Program-made: the position numbers and the translations under genes
Source: Pedobacter endophyticus
Lineage (GTDB): Bacteria; Bacteroidota; Bacteroidia; Sphingobacteriales; Sphingobacteriaceae
Direction: 5' to 3'
Assembly: GCF_015679185.1 (NCBI RefSeq)
Contig: NZ_CP064939.1
Coordinates: 3,844,001-3,908,000, forward strand
Length of the DNA stretch: 64,000 nucleotides
Shown here: piece by piece, positions 22,401 to 30,103 of the stretch
Layout: every line of letters starts with the position of its first letter
How positions within the stretch are numbered: position 1 is the stretch's first letter
Notes under the pieces: model-generated
Seen by the model: the letters and a program-made list of their open reading frames with translations, nothing else
Database searches by the model: none
What the model was told of the DNA's origin: nothing

Positions 22401-25400
22401 TTGCCTCCACCGGCTACACCAGTGCTAAGCACCACTAACCCGGCTAGCACCTGCGTAAACAGCCCGGCCACTTTAAGTGTGCAAGCGGTAGCAGGTGTAA
22501 CTTACAACTGGTACGATGCGGCAACAGGCGGCAACAGGTTGGTAAGCAACAACAGCAGTTTTACTACTTCTGCATCGCTTGCGCCAGGCGTGTACACGTA
22601 TTATGTAGAAGCCGTTAATGGCAACAGCTGCGCAAATGCAACACGTACACCGGTTTCAATTACCGTAAATCCAGCAGCAATTGCGAGCGACATTACGGTA
22701 ACAGGCGGCACCTCGTTATGCGCTTCGGGTACAACAGTGTTAACGGCATCGAGCACAACGGTTACCAACCCGGTATTTAACTGGTACAGCGATGCAGGTT
22801 TAACTAATCAGGTTTTTGAGGGCGCTACCTTTACAACACCTGCCATTACAGCCTCAACCAAATATTATGTAACAGTTAAAGGAACAAATAAATGTGCCAA
22901 TACGCCGGGCAATGCCAGCGAAGTGAGCATTACGGTAAATCCGATTGCCGTGGCAGCCGATATTAGCCTATCGGGTACGAGCACAATCTGTGGTGGTTCA
23001 TCCGTAGTATTAACAGCATCGAGCACCACGGTAACCAACCCGGTATTTACCTGGTACAGCGCTGCAGATTTATCTACAGTTGCCTTTACAGGTCCGGTAT
23101 TTACTACGCCAAGCCTAAACGCAACCACTACCTATTATGTAACCGTTAAAGGCGATAACAAATGCGAAAACAGCGCCGCTACTGCAAAAGCGATTACGAT
23201 AACGGTGAATCCGGTTGCAACCGATGCTGATATCACTTTAAGTGGGTCGACTTCGATTTGCAGCGGTGCCACAGCAGCATTGTCGGCAACTGCAACAACT
23301 GTTGTTAATCCGGTATTTACCTGGTACAGCGACGCTGCCTTAAGCAATGTTGCCTTTGTGGGTCCTAATTTTACCACGCCTGCATTAACCGCAACAAAAA
23401 CTTATTATGTTACGGTTCGGGGCGACAATAAGTGCGAAAACTCAACAGCGAAAGCATTAACCGTAAACGTAAAAGAGATTGCAACAGCTGCTGATATTTC
23501 GTTAGCCAATGCAGCAATCTGCTCAGGTTCGACTGTAATGTTAATGGCTTCGAGCACAACGGTTACCCAACCGGTATTTACCTGGTACAGCGACGCTTCG
23601 TTAACAGTGCCTGTATTTACCGGGCCAACGTTTACCGTTACCGGTTTAACCAATACCACTACTTATTATGTAACGGTTAAAGGAGCCAACAAATGCGAAA
23701 ACACGGCCGCAGGCGCCAAGGTGGTAACAGTAACGGTTAATCCGTTAGCAACCACAACCGATATTATCGTAAATGGAGGCACAACAGCATGCGCAGGTTC
23801 GCCGGCTGTGTTAAGTGCTACTTCGCCAACCGTAAACAACCCGGTATTTACCTGGTACAGCGATCCTGCTTTAACAAACATCAGTTATATTGGTGCTACG
23901 TTTACCACACCGGTGCTAAGCGGTACTACCACTTACTATGTAACGGTTAAAGGAGATAATAAATGCGAAAATGCAGCGGGTACCGCGAAAGTAGTTACCG
24001 TAACGGTAACTCCGGTAGCCACTAACGCAGATATTACCGCAGCCGACGCTACAATTTGTGCAGGTTCAAATGCGGTGCTTTCAGCATCGGGCACAACGGT
24101 TACCAACCCAACATTTACCTGGTACAACGACGCTGCTTTAACATCGGTGGCTTTTGTTGGCGCATCGTTTAGTACACCTGCGCTAACCGGAACCACAAAA
24201 TATTATTTAACTGTTAAAGGCGATAATAAATGCGAGAATGCTTCGGCAACTGCAAAAGTGGTAACGGTAACTGTAAATGCGGGTGCCACACAGGCAGATC
24301 TAACCGTATCGCAACCAACCATCGTTTGCGGCAGCGGAACTGCGGTAATTAACGCAAGCTCTACAACCGTAGCCAACCCGGTATTTACCTGGTACCGCGA
24401 TGCTTCGTTAACAGTGCCTGTGTATACGGGTGCCATATTTACTACGCCTAACCTAACCGCTACAACCACTTATTATGTAACTGTTAAGGGTAGCGATAAA
24501 TGCGAAAATACTGCGGCCAATGCCGTAGCCGTAACGGTAGTTGTTAGCCCAACTGCAGTTGCAAGCGATATTACAGTAAGCGGCGCTACCGCCATCTGTG
24601 GTAATGCAGTTGCCGTACTTACAGCAAGCTCTACAACGGTAACCAACCCGGTATTTACCTGGTACAGCGATGCGGCCCTTACCAACCCCGTGTTTACTGG
24701 CTCGGTATTTACTACGCCGGCACTAAGCGGTAACGCCACTTATTATGTAACCGTTAAGGGCGATAATAAATGCGAAAACCTGCCTACAGCGGCAAGGGCA
24801 GTAGCTGTAACCATAAATGCAGCACCAGAAAACCCAGTGGTTTCTACTACCGGAACTAATATTTGTGCAGGCGAGGCTACCACGTTAACCATTAGCAATG
24901 CACAAAATGGCGTAACCTACCAGTGGTACAGTGCCGCAACAGGTGGAAATTTACTCTTCACTGGCCAAAGCTATACTACGGCAGTGCTTACAACAACCAC
25001 CGACTTTTATGTAATAGCCACCGGGGCCGGAGGTTGTAACAACACAGGCGGCCGCGTACGCATTACGGTAACCGTAAACGCCAAGCCGGGCATCCCAACT
25101 GTAGCTTCATCGGCAGTGAGTGCTTGTGCAGGCAGCAGCACCGTATTATCGGTTACCAGCCCACAAACAGGAGTAACTTACAACTGGTATACCACCGCAA
25201 CAGGCGGAAGTATTGTAGGTACGGGCGTTAACTTTACCACGCCACCGATAACCGCAAATACAACTTATTATGTTGAAGGTACAAACGGTTCATGCGTATC
25301 AACAACCCGAACAGCTGTAAATGTAACTGCCTCGCCAGTGCCAGTTGCACCAACATCGGTAACGGCAGCAAACGGAATTATTTGTTCGGGCAGTACAACA

Positions 25401-26150
25401 GTACTTACAGTGAACAACCCTACAGCCGGGCTAATTTACACCTGGTTTGCAGCAAGCGCTGGCGGTAGCGCCCTGGCAGAAGGTACAATCTTTACTACCC
25501 CGGCATTAACGGCTACCACCACTTATTATGTAGAAAGTGTTGCAGCAAGCGGATGTTTAAGTGCAACAAGAACCCCGGTAACAGTTAATGTGCTTCCGGT
25601 GTTAGAGCGGCCAGTTGTAGTTGTGCAGGCCACTACCGCAAACAGTGTAAACTTCGCCTGGTCGCCCGTAACAGGTGCAACCGCTTACGAAGTATCGTTA
25701 GATAACGGCTTAACCTGGGTAAATCCAACCAATGGTTCAACAGGTACATCGTATCTGGTATCGGGGCTGAAACCAGATCAAAGCGTAACGATTATTGTAA
25801 GGGCAAGGGGACAAATCGACTGCCAAACCAGTGCCAATTCAAGTCCGGTTACAGGTACGGCAGCAAATCCATTTGGTAACGATGTTTACATCCCGAATGC
25901 GTTTACACCGAACAACGATGGTAAAAACGACACCTTTATGATTTACGGAACCGCCATTGCAGGTGCCAAACTGACCATCTATACCCAATGGGGCCAACTC
26001 ATTTATCAAAGCGACAACATGTCGGCCGGATGGGATGGTACTTATAAAGGCGTAAATCAACCGATTGGCGTGTACGTTTACATGGCCGAAGTAACTTTCA
26101 AAGATGGAACAACCACGATAAGAAAAGGAACAGTAACGTTAATTAGATAA
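13425..26150 (+). CDS. Giant Ig-repeat surface protein with T9SS type B sorting domain
   Basis: Secreted, probably surface-attached protein of 4241 residues. A signal peptide ends near SKSYAQT (residue 36). The body alternates lectin/discoidin-like modules (such as TSINIYG/SLDIYGAT-ending units), Ig-like modules with YNWYDSATGG and TYYVEAV motifs, and two sets of about five 'putative Ig' (He_PIG-like) modules with GLPPGLTFNPTTREITGTPT. A run of eight 90-residue Ig-like repeats lies at about residues 3087-3802, followed by three more diverged Ig-like units and a fibronectin-like domain. The last 95 residues (DVYIPNAFTPNNDGKNDTF ... GVYVYMAEVTFKDG) are the gliding-motility-associated C-terminal (type B) domain, which routes proteins through T9SS. 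It is Ala/Thr/Gly rich and Lys poor. The following PorP and PorE-like genes fit a dedicated secretion and attachment set. Adhesion is inferred. Confidence 0.9.
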   Translation: MMKIFTKSSLKGVYYIAHAFAIIILLTLFQSKSYAQTKVYANAVSAVSPNGMSSLLGCGIAGLGPCYNTPTVDNATNATTSDNNTFATVKSFGGVALGLAGYSGQIDLKFADAVPANTTTYIRLDFDGDVLNALLGGNLGGLLANVGGNVILGNHSFEVGAKNAAGTTVLSGSSTAAFSSPNLRLVKDGNGYFYVAITPTQAYDRVYVRDVTSSLLLGTTNSTKVYYAFHASGNDPCAQAFTTGFEGTGITLDALQLGGSGVTNSQNAIDANPNNYSTLSLGILGVGATVSQNFYFLNPSNPGDDFNLRFSSSSALLTAGVLNNITVTAYNGNTQVYTASAASLLNLDLLGLLNSGAPTTVPFSPGVTFDRVKVSLGIVVNLNLTQSINIYGVTRTAGRPTFTAPATNAVAACYNTPAALTATTLSTNELIWYDAIEGGTPLATVAYNGTFTTPALTANKTYYVAARRSGCTLESGRVPVAVTVNPQIVFNGSTLTNATPGFAYAKQLDVATGGTPGFTYALAPGSSLPAGLSLSSTGIITGTPTAPNTYTFSVVAKDAKNCTATASYTLTVTTALALTPGTLPEGITGTIYPTQTIPAATGGTGPYTYTANNLPPGLTFNPATREITGTPTVPGQYTIPVTVTDANGNAITSNYTVKVTDPLVLTAATLAAGTTGTVYTTQIIPSATGGTTPYTYSATGLPPGLSFNPTTRAITGTPTASGTFTTAVTVTDADGKTVTTNYAIVINDQLLLPAATLPNGTEGVAYAAQTLPAAVGGVGPYTYVATGIPAGLTFNPSTRQITGTPTQAGNYTISATATDSEGRTASNTYALRVVGTLNLPGKTLPDGTVGNSYLTQTLPAVSGGTAPYTYAVTGLPPGLTFNPTTREISGTPTQGGAYSVALTATDANNNKATTSYALNVGVTAPVVASATVCAGSTETLTVSNLQAGVTYNWYASTGSTPLATNNNGTFVTPAVTAATVFYVEAVSGTAVSTKTQVSVAVNPPATPATVTTNNQVINSGQSTTLQATADSGNTITWFDSATGGTQVGSGTSFTTPALTANTTYYVQTTSAAGCTSLTRVPVIVTVISNNGSTACNAANSQSTGINGICVACSITGAGNSTDANASNFTRLSLGVGVGATGYQQLIFPTTGVATDSIRLDLALPGGLADVNVLNGITVTVLNGSTVVSTTTINGGLLNLSLLGGNRFAATVLAGGAYDRVQVSFGAAVSALSSLDIYGATVVYPAPTLTSGAQTVCNGATATLAATANGGTTLAWFDAPTGGTQLGTGETFTTPALTTTTTYYIQVSKASCPNPIRVPVTVTVNPAIVFAGTTLANATIASPYSVQLPVATGGTPGYTYALSSGSTLPTGLTLSSAGLISGTPTATGDPTFSVTVTDSKNCSATATFNLATSPALMLTPGALPDGITGTPYTTNGIPAATGGTGPYIYSATSLPSGLTFNTTTREITGTPTQPGNYTIPVTVSDATGNTTTANFTLAVVDPLVLPAATLANGTTGSVYTTQIIPSATGGTAPYTYVATGLPAGLTFDPSTREITGTPTQAGTFTIPVTVTDAAGRTATNSYNVTIGDPLLLPNATLPDGTEGTVYAAQTLPAAVGGTSPYTYVASNLPAGLTFDATTRQITGTPTEAGNYSIGLTATDNAGKTVSNTYSLRVIGVLSLPGATLPNGIVGTSYPTQTLPAVSGGTGPYTYLATGIPPGLSFNTATREITGTPTLGGTYTVSLTATDAEGNSATSTYSLVVNVNAPVVAAATVCSGSSATLSVSNLQAGVTYNWYASAGSTPLATNNTGVFATPVVTSQTVFYVEAVSGTAVSARTAVTVSVNPDAAPATIITNNQVINAGQTANLSATADAGSTISWYADTTGGTALATGASFTTPALSTTTTYYVETVNASGCASLSRVPVTVTVINGDGGSACNAASTQNSGITGVCLLCGITGAGNSTDANPSNFTRITLAVGVGSTGYQQLIFNTPGTATDSIRLDLALPGGLADVGLLSNVTLNVMNGTTVVRTVQLNSSLLNLQLLSGNRFTATIPAGGAYDRVQVSLGGVISAVTSLDVYGATAVYPAPTITAGNQTICAGGTATLTATANGGTTLAWFDTPTGGTALATGETFTTPALTATTTYYIEVSKGTCANTTRIPVVVTVTPSLPTPVLATIADVCEGSPATLSVANPAAGTTYRWYDATTGGNLVFTGEVFTTPALTANATYYVEAAQGNCTSATRAVAAVSVNPRPELPIVSANTTTVAAGQTAIITASSTDATNTFNWYTSANATTPIYTGAIYVTPPLTATTTYYIESVSTNGCTSSNRVQITITVDGNGSPNPVPCEGAIAQTNGVNGVALLSGVFNPTLSIDNDTQTASSLVMPVGAVGASVYQRLSFGSASRIGDTVRVVVSTPGKLLSLALLANASVTTYLGTNSNGDARLLNSNLLNIQLLSGGTQAEVTFVPTAIFDNVEVRLNSGVLGALTSIDVNYAQRILAAPTVSVSNATACVGATAQLAVSNPSSDLTYRWYDEAGNYLAGKDGVIFTTPALTGDTKFYVAAVSATGCVSYRTPVTVTTNPAPVAPTLLNADVSTCLNTAVTLQVNNPVVGTTYNWYDSATSTTVLFTGDNFTTPVITANRSYFVSATNACGTPSARTEATITLGTIDIPVITPPSITITSNSVAILKATSSTAGATINWYDAPVAGNLLFTGDTFVTPQLTATTTYYAEASAPGGCIGIGRAAITVTVTSGPPVTTPCGSATTTVASGVTGIAVGAGVINPTLAVDNDTNTGSSLVIPVGALGASVYHQVGFPELSNIGDTLRVKVTVPAQLLSVALLQNLTLTTFQGSTSNNDATSISNPLITLNLLAGGSTAILTYVPTSRFDGVELRLNSGILGALTSVNFDYAQRTITKPTVATATATACEGATATLNVTNPQAGIVYKWYLGSVYQTGKDGTTFTTDPALTAGTYVYNVTATATATGCESAATPVTVTILPPPATPVLSTTNPASTCVNSPATLSVQAVAGVTYNWYDAATGGNRLVSNNSSFTTSASLAPGVYTYYVEAVNGNSCANATRTPVSITVNPAAIASDITVTGGTSLCASGTTVLTASSTTVTNPVFNWYSDAGLTNQVFEGATFTTPAITASTKYYVTVKGTNKCANTPGNASEVSITVNPIAVAADISLSGTSTICGGSSVVLTASSTTVTNPVFTWYSAADLSTVAFTGPVFTTPSLNATTTYYVTVKGDNKCENSAATAKAITITVNPVATDADITLSGSTSICSGATAALSATATTVVNPVFTWYSDAALSNVAFVGPNFTTPALTATKTYYVTVRGDNKCENSTAKALTVNVKEIATAADISLANAAICSGSTVMLMASSTTVTQPVFTWYSDASLTVPVFTGPTFTVTGLTNTTTYYVTVKGANKCENTAAGAKVVTVTVNPLATTTDIIVNGGTTACAGSPAVLSATSPTVNNPVFTWYSDPALTNISYIGATFTTPVLSGTTTYYVTVKGDNKCENAAGTAKVVTVTVTPVATNADITAADATICAGSNAVLSASGTTVTNPTFTWYNDAALTSVAFVGASFSTPALTGTTKYYLTVKGDNKCENASATAKVVTVTVNAGATQADLTVSQPTIVCGSGTAVINASSTTVANPVFTWYRDASLTVPVYTGAIFTTPNLTATTTYYVTVKGSDKCENTAANAVAVTVVVSPTAVASDITVSGATAICGNAVAVLTASSTTVTNPVFTWYSDAALTNPVFTGSVFTTPALSGNATYYVTVKGDNKCENLPTAARAVAVTINAAPENPVVSTTGTNICAGEATTLTISNAQNGVTYQWYSAATGGNLLFTGQSYTTAVLTTTTDFYVIATGAGGCNNTGGRVRITVTVNAKPGIPTVASSAVSACAGSSTVLSVTSPQTGVTYNWYTTATGGSIVGTGVNFTTPPITANTTYYVEGTNGSCVSTTRTAVNVTASPVPVAPTSVTAANGIICSGSTTVLTVNNPTAGLIYTWFAASAGGSALAEGTIFTTPALTATTTYYVESVAASGCLSATRTPVTVNVLPVLERPVVVVQATTANSVNFAWSPVTGATAYEVSLDNGLTWVNPTNGSTGTSYLVSGLKPDQSVTIIVRARGQIDCQTSANSSPVTGTAANPFGNDVYIPNAFTPNNDGKNDTFMIYGTAIAGAKLTIYTQWGQLIYQSDNMSAGWDGTYKGVNQPIGVYVYMAEVTFKDGTTTIRKGTVTLIR
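14626..19680 (+). repeat. Internal ~2.5-kb tandem duplication in the giant gene
   Basis: Two successive blocks of about 840 residues (about 14626-17160 and 17160-19680) have the same domain order: Ig-like, five He_PIG-like, two Ig-like, then a discoidin-like module ending LDIYGATVVYPAP or LDVYGATAVYPAP. Many stretches are almost identical. Block limits are approximate, set by eye on the translated repeats. Confidence 0.75.
22683..24830 (+). repeat. Eight tandem 264-270-bp Ig-like repeats in the giant gene
   Basis: Copies begin at 22683, 22953, 23223, 23487, 23754, 24024, 24291 and 24561, each 88-90 codons long. Each carries a Cys near its start (ICSGS-like), TVTNPVFTWYSDAAL, YYVTVKG and a second Cys in NKCEN. 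One disulfide per repeat is likely. Copies differ most in the loop after FTWYSDA. Confidence 0.9.
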
Positions 26151-26186
26151 GTGCAGTTAAATCAGAAACAGTTAAAATAAAAGACC

Positions 26187-27188
26187 ATGAAATTACTATC
26201 GGCTTTAAAAATATATATCGCAGTAATCGTACTTGTGTTGTTAACGGCAAGGTCATTTGCACAAACCGATCCGCATTTCTCTCAATACTATGCCTACCCG
26301 CTGTGGCTAAACCCCGCGCTAACAGGTGTAATTGATGGCGACTACCGCGGGTCGGTAAACTTTAAACAACAATGGAGCTCATTAAACAGCCCCTTTGTAA
26401 CCGGGGGCGCTTCATTCGATTTAGCGCCAAAAAAGAACTTCGCTTTTGGCGCAACCGTACTCAACCAGCGGGCAGGGGAGTTAGATTTTAACTACCTCAC
26501 CGCCTTGGTGTCTGGTTCCTATCGTTTGCGGTTTGGCGCAGAAGGTTTGCAAATGGTGAGTTTCGGTTTGCAGGCAGGCATTATCAACCGGAGTTTCGAT
26601 TTTTCTCAGGCACGCTTTGGCGATCAGTTTAATCCCCTTTCCGGTTACGATGGTAGCATGATGAGTGGCGAGACTTTATCTTCACAATCATCCTTAATGC
26701 CCGATGTAAACGCAGGCATTATGTTTTTCGATGGAGACCCCAATCGCATTGCCAATGTGTTTGCCGGAGCCAGCGTATCGCATTTAACCCGCCCTAAAGA
26801 TCATTTTACAGGAATGGCCTCCCGGCTTCCAATGCGCTTTACCGCCCACGGAGGCGCCCGAATCCGTGCATCAGATTTGTTGGATATTGTGCCGAACGGT
26901 TTGTACATGACCCAGGGAAACACCCAGGAGATTTCTATTGGTACTTACGCACAGCTGAATGTTAACCAAAACTCAAGCTTCCTTTTCGGCGGCAATTACC
27001 GCGTAAAAGATGCTGCCATTGCTTTTGTTGGTTTGCAGCTCCGCAATATGGTGTTCGGTTTAAGCTACGATGTAAATACCTCCAGCTTTAATCGCGCTTC
27101 TAACAGTAATGGTGGGTTAGAATTGTCTATATCGTTAATTGGTCGCAACGGAATTATCGGGCCAAACTTTTTCTGTCCACGTTTATAA
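26187..27188 (+). CDS. PorP/SprF-family T9SS outer membrane protein
   Basis: Outer-membrane beta-barrel protein of 333 residues. After a signal peptide ending in ARSFAQT it has the family hallmark DPHFSQYYAYPLWLNPALTG, then alternating barrel strands. PorP/SprF proteins work with T9SS and are needed for secretion or surface attachment of type B sorted proteins such as SprB. It begins 36 bases after the giant type B substrate gene, so it is very probably that protein's partner. The last strand region ends in NGIIGPNFFCPRL. Confidence 0.92.
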   Translation: MKLLSALKIYIAVIVLVLLTARSFAQTDPHFSQYYAYPLWLNPALTGVIDGDYRGSVNFKQQWSSLNSPFVTGGASFDLAPKKNFAFGATVLNQRAGELDFNYLTALVSGSYRLRFGAEGLQMVSFGLQAGIINRSFDFSQARFGDQFNPLSGYDGSMMSGETLSSQSSLMPDVNAGIMFFDGDPNRIANVFAGASVSHLTRPKDHFTGMASRLPMRFTAHGGARIRASDLLDIVPNGLYMTQGNTQEISIGTYAQLNVNQNSSFLFGGNYRVKDAAIAFVGLQLRNMVFGLSYDVNTSSFNRASNSNGGLELSISLIGRNGIIGPNFFCPRL

Positions 27189-27196
27189 TCAATCAG

Positions 27197-29200
27197 ATGA
27201 AAAAAATACTAGCCATTTTTCTACTAGCCTTTGGCAGCTTTGCCCAAGCCCAATATGTGGTCAATTACAAGCGGGTTGCCGATACTTATTTCGAAAATCA
27301 GGATTATTATGCTGCTGCTACCTTTTATAAAAAGGCATTAAAAATTACAGGCGATAGCACACACGCGGTTTTACCTTACGGGAAGGATAGAAAATCGAGT
27401 TCAGATGAGAAAACTATTGAAGATTACGAAGGCTCGATTTTTAAACTTGCCGAAGCCAGCCGCTTATATCGTGATTTTACCGAAGCCGAAAAGTATTACA
27501 GCATTGCCATAACCTTTACCAACACCCGGTTTAGAAAAGCACTGTTTTATTATGCAAAATCGTTAAATGCAAACCGAAAGTTTACACAAGCCATTACCGC
27601 GTACGAGCAGTACATTCAAAAAAATCCCGGTGACCCGCTTGCCGGCGATGCCAAAAAGGAAATTGCATCATGTAAGTTTGCTATCGACGAAATGCGTTTC
27701 CCGCGGATGGTTCGGGTAAAAAAGCTGCCTAACGACCTTAACGGACTGGGATCTAACTATGCGCCCGTTAAAATTAATAACGAATTTTATTTCACTTCCT
27801 CGCGGCCAATTGCAGTAGCAGGAAAGAAAGACATCGTTAAAACCGAAACGGGCGAGGTGCAGGTGTCAACCAAATCCAATCCATTTATCAACAACATCTA
27901 TTCGGCCAAAAGCGACTTTGCTGCGGGTAACGATGTGTCGGTAAAAATGATGAACATTAAGCTGCCCAAAGATGTTGAAGTTGCCGCAACCACATTTACG
28001 CCTGATGGGAACACTACTTATTTTACCGTTTGGCACGAGAAAAGTAATTATGCCATTTATACCGCGAAGAAAACGGGCGATAGTTGGAGCGACCCGCAAC
28101 CGCTGGGGCTTGAGGTAAATAGCAAAGATTTTAATGCTTCGCAGCCTTTTGTAACCGGCGATGGAAAATATCTGTTGTTTTCGTCTGACAGGCCCGGAGG
28201 TTATGGAAAGTTCGACATCTGGTTTTGTACCCTTCGTGATGATGGATCGCTGGGCCAGCCCGTAAACCTTGGCAATACCATTAACACCGAAGATGATGAG
28301 CGGGCACCTTATTATAATGTAAATACGAAGAAGTTACTTTTTAGCACCGACGGGCGGGTGGGCCTTGGCGGATTCGACTTTTTTGAAGCCGAAGGCGACC
28401 TGATTACCTGGGCAACGCCCAAAAACCTGGGCTATCCGTTTAACTCATCCAAAGATGATATTTATTTCACCGCCATTGATGCGCTCGGCAATAGAGGCTA
28501 CATCAGTTCCGATCGCGAATCGACCTGCTGTATGGAGCTTTTTGAGGTAAAGAAAGAAGCTTTCAACGTAAACGGAATTTTAACAGATTGTAAAACGAAA
28601 ATGCCATTGCCAGAAGCCAATGTGATGCTTGCAAATGCCGAAGGACAACAGAAACTGGTAACAGGCCCCAATGGAAAATATAGTTTCAAGGTAGATTCTA
28701 AGCGACCCGTTAAGCTCACTTTTGCAAAGGATAACTATTTCGCCATTACCAAAAATTATGCTTACGAGGAGCTTGCCAAGGCCGATACCTTAATTACTAA
28801 AGATTATTGTTTGAGTCCTTTTAAGCTCGGCATCCCAATTGCGCTCGATAATATTTATTATGAGTTTGATAGCGCCGATTTAACAGAACCATCAAAGCAA
28901 GTGCTCGATTTTCTGGTTCCGATTATGGAAGATAATCCGCAAATGGAAATTGAACTGGGCTCGCACACCGATAATTTAGGAACAGACGAGTATAACCTCG
29001 ATCTCTCGAACCGAAGGGCACAATCGTGCGTAACGTACTTAGTGAGTAAAGGCATTGCGGCATCGAGGCTAACGTTTAAAGGCTATGGCGAATCGATGCC
29101 CCTTGCGCCCAATACCATTGGTAAAGGCAAAAAACAAAAAGACAACCCTGCAGGCCGGGCCAAAAACAGGCGTACCGAATTTAAGGTTACCAAAAAATAA
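27197..29200 (+). CDS. PorE-like OmpA-family protein (TPR, beta-propeller, CRD, OmpA)
   Basis: Probable periplasmic T9SS component that binds peptidoglycan. It begins 8 bases after the PorP gene. Order of parts: signal peptide (ending SFAQAQ), tetratricopeptide helices (about 20-150, with YYAAATFYKKALKI and SRLYRDFTEAEKYYSIAI), PD40/WD40-like propeller repeats (about 165-425, such as PFVTGDGKYLLFSSDRPGG), a carboxypeptidase-regulatory domain (about 455-535, GILTDCKTKMPLPEANVML), and a C-terminal OmpA domain (about 545-667, YYEFDSADLTEPSKQVLDFL, LGSHTDNLGTDEYNLDLS, AKNRRTEFKV). This architecture is that of PorE; many paralogues accompany PorP-type genes, so I do not assign the core PorE itself. 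Confidence 0.87.
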   Translation: MKKILAIFLLAFGSFAQAQYVVNYKRVADTYFENQDYYAAATFYKKALKITGDSTHAVLPYGKDRKSSSDEKTIEDYEGSIFKLAEASRLYRDFTEAEKYYSIAITFTNTRFRKALFYYAKSLNANRKFTQAITAYEQYIQKNPGDPLAGDAKKEIASCKFAIDEMRFPRMVRVKKLPNDLNGLGSNYAPVKINNEFYFTSSRPIAVAGKKDIVKTETGEVQVSTKSNPFINNIYSAKSDFAAGNDVSVKMMNIKLPKDVEVAATTFTPDGNTTYFTVWHEKSNYAIYTAKKTGDSWSDPQPLGLEVNSKDFNASQPFVTGDGKYLLFSSDRPGGYGKFDIWFCTLRDDGSLGQPVNLGNTINTEDDERAPYYNVNTKKLLFSTDGRVGLGGFDFFEAEGDLITWATPKNLGYPFNSSKDDIYFTAIDALGNRGYISSDRESTCCMELFEVKKEAFNVNGILTDCKTKMPLPEANVMLANAEGQQKLVTGPNGKYSFKVDSKRPVKLTFAKDNYFAITKNYAYEELAKADTLITKDYCLSPFKLGIPIALDNIYYEFDSADLTEPSKQVLDFLVPIMEDNPQMEIELGSHTDNLGTDEYNLDLSNRRAQSCVTYLVSKGIAASRLTFKGYGESMPLAPNTIGKGKKQKDNPAGRAKNRRTEFKVTKK

Positions 29201-29225
29201 AGCCAATCATCTCCCTAATTTTTCA

Positions 29226-29258
29226 GCCATCTTCTGCAAAACGGAAGGTGGCTTTTTT
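29226..29258 (+). terminator. Rho-independent terminator of the giant-protein operon
   Basis: Nine-base stem GCCATCTTC / GAAGGTGGC (one G-T pair), 9-base loop, then six T residues, 26 bases after the PorE-like stop codon. Confidence 0.88.
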
Positions 29259-29328
29259 GTTTGTTGAGTTTGATAACGGTCGTCCTGCTGCCCCGAAGCT
29301 TCGGGATCAGCATCTTTCATGCTATAAA

Positions 29329-29496
29329 GTAATATGCTGTTTTATACGATACTACATGAACGGTCGTCATTCCCAGCTTGACTGGGAATCTTAATGCAAA
29401 AAAAATAGCGCAACGCTTTAAGATTCCCGCCTGCGCGGGAATGACGGCAAGAATAATTTACATCATCCGATAGCTATCCGATCATATTGATTTTTT
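29329..29496. repeat. Hairpin element, copy 1 (REP/MITE-like)
   Basis: About 166 bp starting GTAATATGCTGTTTTATA. Its outer arms CGTCATTCCC (29365-29374) and GGGAATGACG (29437-29446) are inverted repeats, with further inner pairing (CTGGGAATCTTAA with TTAAGATTCCCGC), so a long stem-loop can form. It ends with a GATAGCTATC core (29469). A second copy lies 218 bp away. No coding capacity. Positions 29506-29527 hold a separate TGCCCG...CGGGCA inverted repeat. Confidence 0.85.
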
Positions 29497-29546
29497 TGCA
29501 CTACCTGCCCGTCCGGTCAGGCGGGCACTACTATTGACGAAACTGT

Positions 29547-29712
29547 GTAATATGCTATTTTATAAGATACTACCTGAACGGTCGTCATTCCCAGCTTGAC
29601 TGGGAATCTTAATGCAAAAAAATAGCGCAACGCTTTAGGATTCCCGCCTGCGCGGGAATGACGGCAAGAATAATTTAAGTCGTCCGATAGCTATCTGATC
29701 ATATTGATTTTA
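29547..29712. repeat. Hairpin element, copy 2 (REP/MITE-like)
   Basis: Nearly identical to the copy at 29329, differing at a few bases and by one A in the central A-run. Same orientation, same inverted arms (CGTCATTCCC, GGGAATGACG) and the same GATAGCTATC end (29686-29695). Confidence 0.85.
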
Positions 29713-29916
29713 TTTCTAATAATTACCCCTCAGGATGACAGCGCAAAAAAACTTTTTCTTCCTCATCACTTTGAACAAATTTTACATATATTTAGGTCAG
29801 TAAAAAACTCCCCTATACATTAATCATTGTTTGCCCAGCTAATCCCACGGTTGAAAACGATTAATACAAACCACATTTTTTAGAAAAATAGTACACTTAG
29901 CACAGTGGCGTTTCAA

Positions 29917-30025
29917 CCAGTGCTGGTCGAGGTTTGCATTCCCAGTGCTGGTCGAGGCCCAGTGCTGGTCGAGGTTTGTAACCTCGACCTACATAACACT
30001 GGATTTGTAATCCAGAGCTAAACGA
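29917..30025. repeat. Dispersed double-hairpin repeat with triplicated head
   Basis: CCAGTGCTGGTCGAGG occurs three times (29917, 29942, 29959). The third copy continues into a hairpin GGTCGAGGTT-TGT-AACCTCGACC (29967-29989) and a second hairpin CTGGATT-TGT-AATCCAG (29999-30015). A full-length copy lies at 35225-35292 and a degenerate one at 45271-45330. The rest of the 29201-30103 gap shows no gene. Confidence 0.8.
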
Positions 30026-30103
30026 GTCATTGTTGCAGTGCTATATTTTTGGCTGTGGTTTAAACTGATTAAGAATGAACTTAATATAAAACCAAAATGA
30101 ATT

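Noticed and set aside
22865..24739. Series of 71-88 codon antisense ORFs, one per Ig repeat in the giant gene
   Set aside because: They recur with the repeat period and are shadows of the codon bias of the sense strand, not independent genes.
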